The notes beneath the pieces are model-generated. The model was not told where the DNA came from and did no database searches. It saw only the letters and a program-made list of their open reading frames with translations. A program made the position numbers and the translations under genes. This document shows positions 5,453-9,159 of a stretch of 9,159 nt of DNA, in pieces. Every line of letters begins with the position of its first letter. Within the stretch, counting starts at the first letter, position 1. Source of the DNA: Thermococcus sp. (lineage in GTDB: Archaea > Methanobacteriota_B > Thermococci > Thermococcales > Thermococcaceae); contig NZ_JAMONU010000127.1 of NCBI RefSeq assembly GCF_027066465.1, positions 1 to 9,159 on the forward strand, in the 5' to 3' direction.

Positions 5453-6202
5453 ATGAGGTACGAGGTTATAAAGACTGGGATTGCTCCCCTCGATTCGATG
5501 CTCGGAGGGGGCATACTCGAGGACAGTCTCTTTCTTATGGTTTACGACATGCGCTCCTTTGGCTGGACCCTTGGCGTTGAGATGTTCAGAAACTTCTTGG
5601 ACTCGGGCTGGTTCGGAGTCATAACCGACTACTCCCTGCCGTATACTCTACTCTGCAGGTACGCGTCGGCGATAAACTTTGACCTTGAGGGTATGGGGAA
5701 ATCCGGCAGACTCGCGATAATAGACGTTTTCGGTTCCGTTAATGGAATCCCCCCGCGGGAACCCTTCGTTCACACCTTAGGAAACATAGATGGGAGCACG
5801 TTTCTGCCCAAGATAGTCTCCCTCTACTCCAGACTCGTCGAGGGGGAGGAGAAGAGGGTTGGCCTGACGGTGACGCTCGATGGCTTTACGGCAATTTTTG
5901 GTGAGGAGCTTGGCATCAAAATCCTCCAAAAGAACATAGCCCTCAAAGATGCTGCGGCCAGAACCCAGAGCGGGGCGAGACCCGTCAACATCTTCCTGCT
6001 CAACAGGGATAGGGTCTCGAGGAGGTTCCTCTCGTGGGTGTCCCAGTACTCCGAGCACATAGTGGAGTTCCTCCCGACGGAGGTGCCGGGGGTTGAGAGG
6101 ATGCTCGTGAGAAAATCCCTCCTGCCGGACTTTAAACCCGGCATCGCGGAGTTCCGCTTCTCAAGGGGGAAGATAAGGATAAAGCCGGAGATATGGGACT
6201 AA
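5453..6202 (+). CDS. KaiC-like RecA-superfamily protein with degenerate Walker A
   Basis: A 249-residue protein beginning with the KaiC/RadA-type entry motif TGIAPLDSMLGGGI (residues 8-21). The Walker A position follows at once, but instead of a GxxxxGKT loop the sequence reads YDMRSFGWTL (31-40), with Trp38 where the catalytic lysine should be. A Walker B-like strand GLTVTLDGF (137-145, D143) is still recognisable. The protein is therefore probably a RecA-fold paralogue that no longer hydrolyses ATP and may act as a binding or regulatory partner, perhaps to an active KaiC-like ATPase; its target is unknown. I prefer ATG at 5453. A TTG at 5447 is possible, but neither has a clear ribosome-binding site, and the shared TATA element fits a near-leaderless start at 5453. 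The stop overlaps that of the convergent site-2 protease gene by 4 bp. Confidence 0.75.
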   Translation: MRYEVIKTGIAPLDSMLGGGILEDSLFLMVYDMRSFGWTLGVEMFRNFLDSGWFGVITDYSLPYTLLCRYASAINFDLEGMGKSGRLAIIDVFGSVNGIPPREPFVHTLGNIDGSTFLPKIVSLYSRLVEGEEKRVGLTVTLDGFTAIFGEELGIKILQKNIALKDAAARTQSGARPVNIFLLNRDRVSRRFLSWVSQYSEHIVEFLPTEVPGVERMLVRKSLLPDFKPGIAEFRFSRGKIRIKPEIWD

Positions 6203-7359
6203 CCCGCCAGGTTCATGAGGGCGGGCCATATGTTGAGGGCCAGCAGGAAGAGTCCAACGCCGATGGTTAAGTATCTGACGGGCTTCGCGACGTTCTCCGG
6301 CAGGAACTCCTTTATCACGTCATCGAGCATCCTCCCGCCGTCCAGGGGAACCAGCGGGAACAGGTTCATGAGTCCTATTCCGAGGTTGAGAACGTATATC
6401 CAGTAGAGCGAGAAGAACAGGGGGAGTATCAGCCAGTCGTAGCCTATCTTCGAGGTCACGTGCTGTGCGGGGTATATTCCAATGTATCCCTTCTCGGGCT
6501 TCCCCGGATACTTCCCCAGGGTCAGCTGAAGGTTCATCTTCTCCCCGTCTCTGATAACGGTCAGCGTAACCTTCTCTCCGGGTCTGGTCTTGTTCATGTA
6601 GGCTATGAACTGCTCCATTGTGTTTATCGGCTGTCCGTTTATCGCAACTATCACGTCTCCCTTGTGGAGGACCCCGTAGGCCGGGCTGTTCGGGACGACG
6701 TCTGAAACAAGAATCCCGCTGGGAACGAGGAGCGGTGTAACCGCGTAAGTGACTAAGAGGGCGGTTATTATGGCCGTTACTATGTTCGCGAGCGAGCCGG
6801 CACCGTAAACACGGAGCCGTGACTTCAGAGAGGCCTTCTTCAGCTCCTCCTCGTCGGGTTCAACGAACGCTCCGGGGATGACCGCCAGAAGGACGAGGCC
6901 AACGGATTTGAGGGGGAGCTTTTCGGCTCTTGCAACGACGCCATGGCTCAGCTCGTGGACAATCATAACAACGGCCAAACCCACGAGTCCGTACCACAGG
7001 GGTATCGTGAGCCCCGGAATAACGAGCTGGACTCCGCTCTCCTTTCCACCCGTCTGGATGGTCTTCATGGCCGTCTTGAACAGGGCGTAGAAGACGTAGC
7101 CCATGCCTATGAATCCAAGGGCTATCCCAATGTCAGCGTAAACCTTCCAGAACCGGACGTTTATCCTGGAGAGCCTGTCTATGAAGCCGAGCAATCTCTT
7201 GGTTCTCCACATGGCAATGAAGAAGTCAACGCTGAGTCCCTCTTCCTTCTCAATGGGTTCCCCCGTTACCGGGTCGATCTCTTTCTTTCCGAAGAGGGCG
7301 TAGAGAACAACCCAGAACGCAACGATTCCTGCTATCACTGCTACCAACGTGCTGACCAT
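6199..7359 (-). CDS. Site-2 protease family membrane metalloprotease (M50) with PDZ domain
   Basis: A 386-residue polytopic membrane protease that would cut substrates within the membrane. Residues 1-23 form an N-terminal span. Zinc-ligand motif HELSH lies at 135-139 in a hydrophobic segment, and the second motif NLFPLVPLDGG at 333-342 supplies the third ligand (D340). Between them are the family segment FVEPDEEEL...AGSLAN (165-192) and a single PDZ domain at about 212-285 (VVPNSPAY, HKGDVIVAINGQPI). Further spans are at about 76-97, 118-139, 187-210, 310-332 and 362-382. All active-site residues are present. In bacteria such enzymes (RseP, SpoIVFB) release membrane-bound regulators; the archaeal substrate is not known to me. 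The ATG at 7359 has GGGTG eight bases upstream and a TATA box about 48 bp upstream, giving a leader near 22 nt. It is probably transcribed alone: a divergent gene lies upstream and a convergent one downstream. Confidence 0.93.
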   Translation of the reverse strand: MVSTLVAVIAGIVAFWVVLYALFGKKEIDPVTGEPIEKEEGLSVDFFIAMWRTKRLLGFIDRLSRINVRFWKVYADIGIALGFIGMGYVFYALFKTAMKTIQTGGKESGVQLVIPGLTIPLWYGLVGLAVVMIVHELSHGVVARAEKLPLKSVGLVLLAVIPGAFVEPDEEELKKASLKSRLRVYGAGSLANIVTAIITALLVTYAVTPLLVPSGILVSDVVPNSPAYGVLHKGDVIVAINGQPINTMEQFIAYMNKTRPGEKVTLTVIRDGEKMNLQLTLGKYPGKPEKGYIGIYPAQHVTSKIGYDWLILPLFFSLYWIYVLNLGIGLMNLFPLVPLDGGRMLDDVIKEFLPENVAKPVRYLTIGVGLFLLALNIWPALMNLAG

Positions 7360-7403
7360 GGTTCAACACCCTTCTTTCACTGCCCTAACCTTCTTGGGAT
7401 TAC

Positions 7404-7411
7404 CTTATAAA
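7404..7411. promoter_or_regulatory. Symmetrical TATA box shared by the site-2 protease (-) and glycosyltransferase (+) genes
   Basis: The minus strand reads TTTATAAG and the plus strand CTTATAAA, both close to the archaeal box A. Rightward its centre is about 26 bp before the ATG at 7434, so that transcript would be leaderless. Leftward it predicts a start near 7381 and a leader of about 22 nt with a GGGTG site. No second TATA-like element lies in the 74-bp gap. Confidence 0.6.
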
Positions 7412-7433
7412 CGTTAGCGGACAACTTTGCGTG

Positions 7434-8555
7434 ATGGAAGCTCTGAGGATAGCCTTCGTATACGACGTGGTTTATCCGTGGGTCAAGGGAGGTGTCGAGA
7501 AGAGAATTTACGAGCTTGCGGTAAGACTAGCGAAGGCTCACGAGGTTCACGTCTACGGATACCGGCTCTGGGAGGGAGAAGATGAAATCGAGCGTGAGGG
7601 AATCCACTATCATGGAACGGTTAAGGTCAAAAGAAACTCCCTCTACTCCGGTTCGAGACGTTCAATCCTTCCGCCGTTGCTTCACTCACTCTCCCTTGTT
7701 TCCCGGCTCAGGGATGAGCGCTTCGACGTTGTTGACTGCCAGGCAAGCCCATACCTCCCGGCATATTCCCTCAGACTTCTCAACGTGGAGAACGTTTTCA
7801 TAACTTGGCACGAGTTCTGGGGTGATTACTGGTTCGAATACCTCGGTTCCATCGGCTTTGCAGGCAGGGAAGTTGAGAAGGGTTTGTTTTCATTTAAGAG
7901 GCATATCTCGGTCTCCCAGAAGACGATGCTCGACCTCTTAAACGCCGGCCTCAGAAAGCCGGTCTACCTCGTTCCCAACGGCATAGACTTTAACTTGATT
8001 CGCTCTGTGAGTCCTTCACAACTGGAATCGGACTTTCTCTTCGTTGGCAGGTTAATCCCCGAGAAGGGTGTTGACTTCCTCCTCCGTGCACTTGCCCTGC
8101 TTAAGGAGGAGTTTCCCGACTTTGAGGCAGTCATAGCCGGCGACGGCCCGGAAAGAGAGCGGCTCGAACGCCTCGCGCAAGAACTGGGAATCGGCAACAA
8201 CGTCACATTCACGGGCTTTTTGAAGGATTATGGGGACGTCATCGCCCTCATGAAAGCGTCGAGGGTCTTTGCGTTCCCCTCGCGGAGGGAGGGCTTCGGC
8301 ATGGTCGTCCTCGAGGCGATGGCCTCTGGCCTTCCCGTGGTCACCGTTGAGCACCCGATGAACGCCTCGATGCACCTCGTTGAGGACGGCAAAATGGGCT
8401 TCGTGGTTCCTCTGGAGGAGGAATCCTTCGCCCGGGCGCTGATGCTCGCCCACGAGAACTCTGCACGGCTGGGGAGAATCGCGAAGAGGAATGCCGAGCG
8501 CTACGACTGGGGGGAGATTGTTGAGAGGCTTCTCGTCGTTTACAGGGGTGGTTGA
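7434..8555 (+). CDS. Family 4-type (GT-B) glycosyltransferase
   Basis: A 373-residue cytoplasmic enzyme that would transfer a sugar from a nucleotide-sugar donor to a glycan, lipid or protein acceptor. The N-terminal acceptor domain has IAFVYDVVYPWVKGGVEKR (5-23), with the glycine-rich loop typical of GT4. The C-terminal donor domain has VPNGID (180-185), FVGRLIPEKGVDFLLRAL (203-220), IAGDGPE (234-240), VTFTGF (257-262) and the EX7E motif E286...E294 in REGFGMVVLEAMASGLPVV. All key residues are present, giving a retaining mechanism. Donor and acceptor cannot be read from sequence. The ATG at 7434 has no ribosome-binding site and lies about 26 bp after the shared TATA box, consistent with a leaderless mRNA; a GTG at 7431 is possible but less likely. 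Its stop codon directly abuts the next glycosyltransferase gene (TGA-ATG), so the two form an operon. Confidence 0.93.
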   Translation: MEALRIAFVYDVVYPWVKGGVEKRIYELAVRLAKAHEVHVYGYRLWEGEDEIEREGIHYHGTVKVKRNSLYSGSRRSILPPLLHSLSLVSRLRDERFDVVDCQASPYLPAYSLRLLNVENVFITWHEFWGDYWFEYLGSIGFAGREVEKGLFSFKRHISVSQKTMLDLLNAGLRKPVYLVPNGIDFNLIRSVSPSQLESDFLFVGRLIPEKGVDFLLRALALLKEEFPDFEAVIAGDGPERERLERLAQELGIGNNVTFTGFLKDYGDVIALMKASRVFAFPSRREGFGMVVLEAMASGLPVVTVEHPMNASMHLVEDGKMGFVVPLEEESFARALMLAHENSARLGRIAKRNAERYDWGEIVERLLVVYRGG

Positions 8556-9159
8556 ATGAAGGTCTGCCTGATAGTCCGGCGCTTGAGCACCAGAGCTGGG
8601 GGAATAGCGGTCTACACAAGGAACTTAATCAGGACCCTCGAGCGTGAGAGGCACGAGGTCGAGCTGTCGCCCGGCGAGAGGTTTTCGTACTTCATCTGGC
8701 AGTTCTTCAAGGTTCCCCTCTGGCTCGTCCGTTCGAAATGCGACGCCTACCACGCCGTCGGCGTTATAGAAGCCATAACTCTCCCGTTCTTCAAGCCGAA
8801 GGCGGAAAAATGGGTCACGGTACACGATTTAATCCCCTTAAAGCACCCGAGGAAAGGATTAAAAGGCCTCTTCGAGCGCTTCTTCATCCGACTCGGTCTG
8901 TTCTCGGCGAGGAAATGCGATGTGATTTATGCCGTCTCTCACCTGACAAAGGTTGACTTGGTTCGCTTCGCGGGAATCCCCGAGGATAAAATAATCGTTG
9001 TTCACCAGCCGATAGACGAGCGCTTTCTCCTCGAACCGCCCCACGCTGGAAAGTTCAGAGAGAGGGGAAAGTTCATGGTGGGCTACATCTCGAGGATGGA
9101 CTACCACAAGAGGCACGCCCTCCTCGTTGAACTGTTCAGGCAGTGGGACAATCCCAACG
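8556..9159 (+). CDS. Second GT-B glycosyltransferase, 3' end outside window
   Basis: The frame runs from ATG 8556 to the window edge without a stop, giving 201 residues. MKVCLIVRRLSTRAGGIAVY (1-20) is the N-terminal strand and glycine loop of GT4-type enzymes. WVTVHDLIPLKHP (86-98) and YAVSHLTKVDL (125-135) are typical of the acceptor domain, and VGYISRMDYHKR (175-186) begins the donor domain, where a VG.ISR..Y.K pattern replaces the usual GR...KG. The EX7E motif would lie beyond the edge. The start is certain: the ATG directly follows the TGA of the first glycosyltransferase, with GGGGTGGT ending three bases before it inside that gene. The two enzymes share only the general fold and probably add successive sugars in one pathway, such as a surface glycan or N-glycan precursor; that role is inference. 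Confidence 0.9.
   Translation, partial: MKVCLIVRRLSTRAGGIAVYTRNLIRTLERERHEVELSPGERFSYFIWQFFKVPLWLVRSKCDAYHAVGVIEAITLPFFKPKAEKWVTVHDLIPLKHPRKGLKGLFERFFIRLGLFSARKCDVIYAVSHLTKVDLVRFAGIPEDKIIVVHQPIDERFLLEPPHAGKFRERGKFMVGYISRMDYHKRHALLVELFRQWDNPN

Noticed and set aside
6943..7410. Open frame of 155 codons on the plus strand opposite the site-2 protease
   Set aside because: It is antisense to the catalytic domain and runs through the shared promoter; its composition is unlike a folded protein.

Overview
The window reads as chromosomal DNA from a hyperthermophilic archaeon of the Thermococcales, most likely a higher-GC Thermococcus. The evidence is dense packing, GGTGA/GGAGGTG ribosome-binding sites, archaeal TATA boxes 25-27 bp ahead of inferred transcript starts, and protein families typical of that order (DUF460/COG2433, TtuA with two zinc ribbons, HTH_34-type winged-helix regulators, KaiC-like RecA-superfamily proteins, archaeal site-2 proteases). 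No gap between genes exceeds about 75 bp. I saw no tRNA, rRNA, CRISPR array, insertion sequence or broken gene.

Layout from left to right. Positions 1-1736 (+) hold the 3' part of a large DUF460 protein. It has an eRF1/Vms1-like loop with GGW in place of GGQ, a RuvC/YqgF-like RNase H domain, a long coiled coil and a C-terminal domain. Converging on it from the right, 4132-1723 (-) is a five-gene cluster. In transcription order it encodes a six-span membrane protein, a winged-helix regulator, a CPBP intramembrane protease, a second six-span membrane protein and a second winged-helix regulator. The two membrane-protein/regulator pairs are clear paralogues with an identical stop/start junction. 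Each pair seems to have its own TATA box, so this looks like a duplicated membrane-sensor/regulator cassette around a protease.

Positions 5393-4196 (-) encode TtuA, the sulfurtransferase that thiolates position 54 of tRNA, followed by an overlapping 76-codon gene of unknown function. Divergent from ttuA is a KaiC-like protein (5453-6202, +) whose Walker A lysine is replaced by tryptophan. It converges, with a 4-bp overlap, on a site-2 protease with a PDZ domain (7359-6199, -). Divergent from the protease, two family-4-type glycosyltransferases (7434-8555 and 8556 to the window end, +) abut and probably start a glycan-synthesis operon continuing to the right.

Both divergent gene pairs appear to use one symmetrical TATA element facing both ways. 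ttuA and the first glycosyltransferase are probably read from leaderless transcripts. The most unusual items are the release-factor-like loop joined to a nuclease domain in the DUF460 protein, and the duplicated regulator/membrane-protein cassette flanking a CPBP protease.
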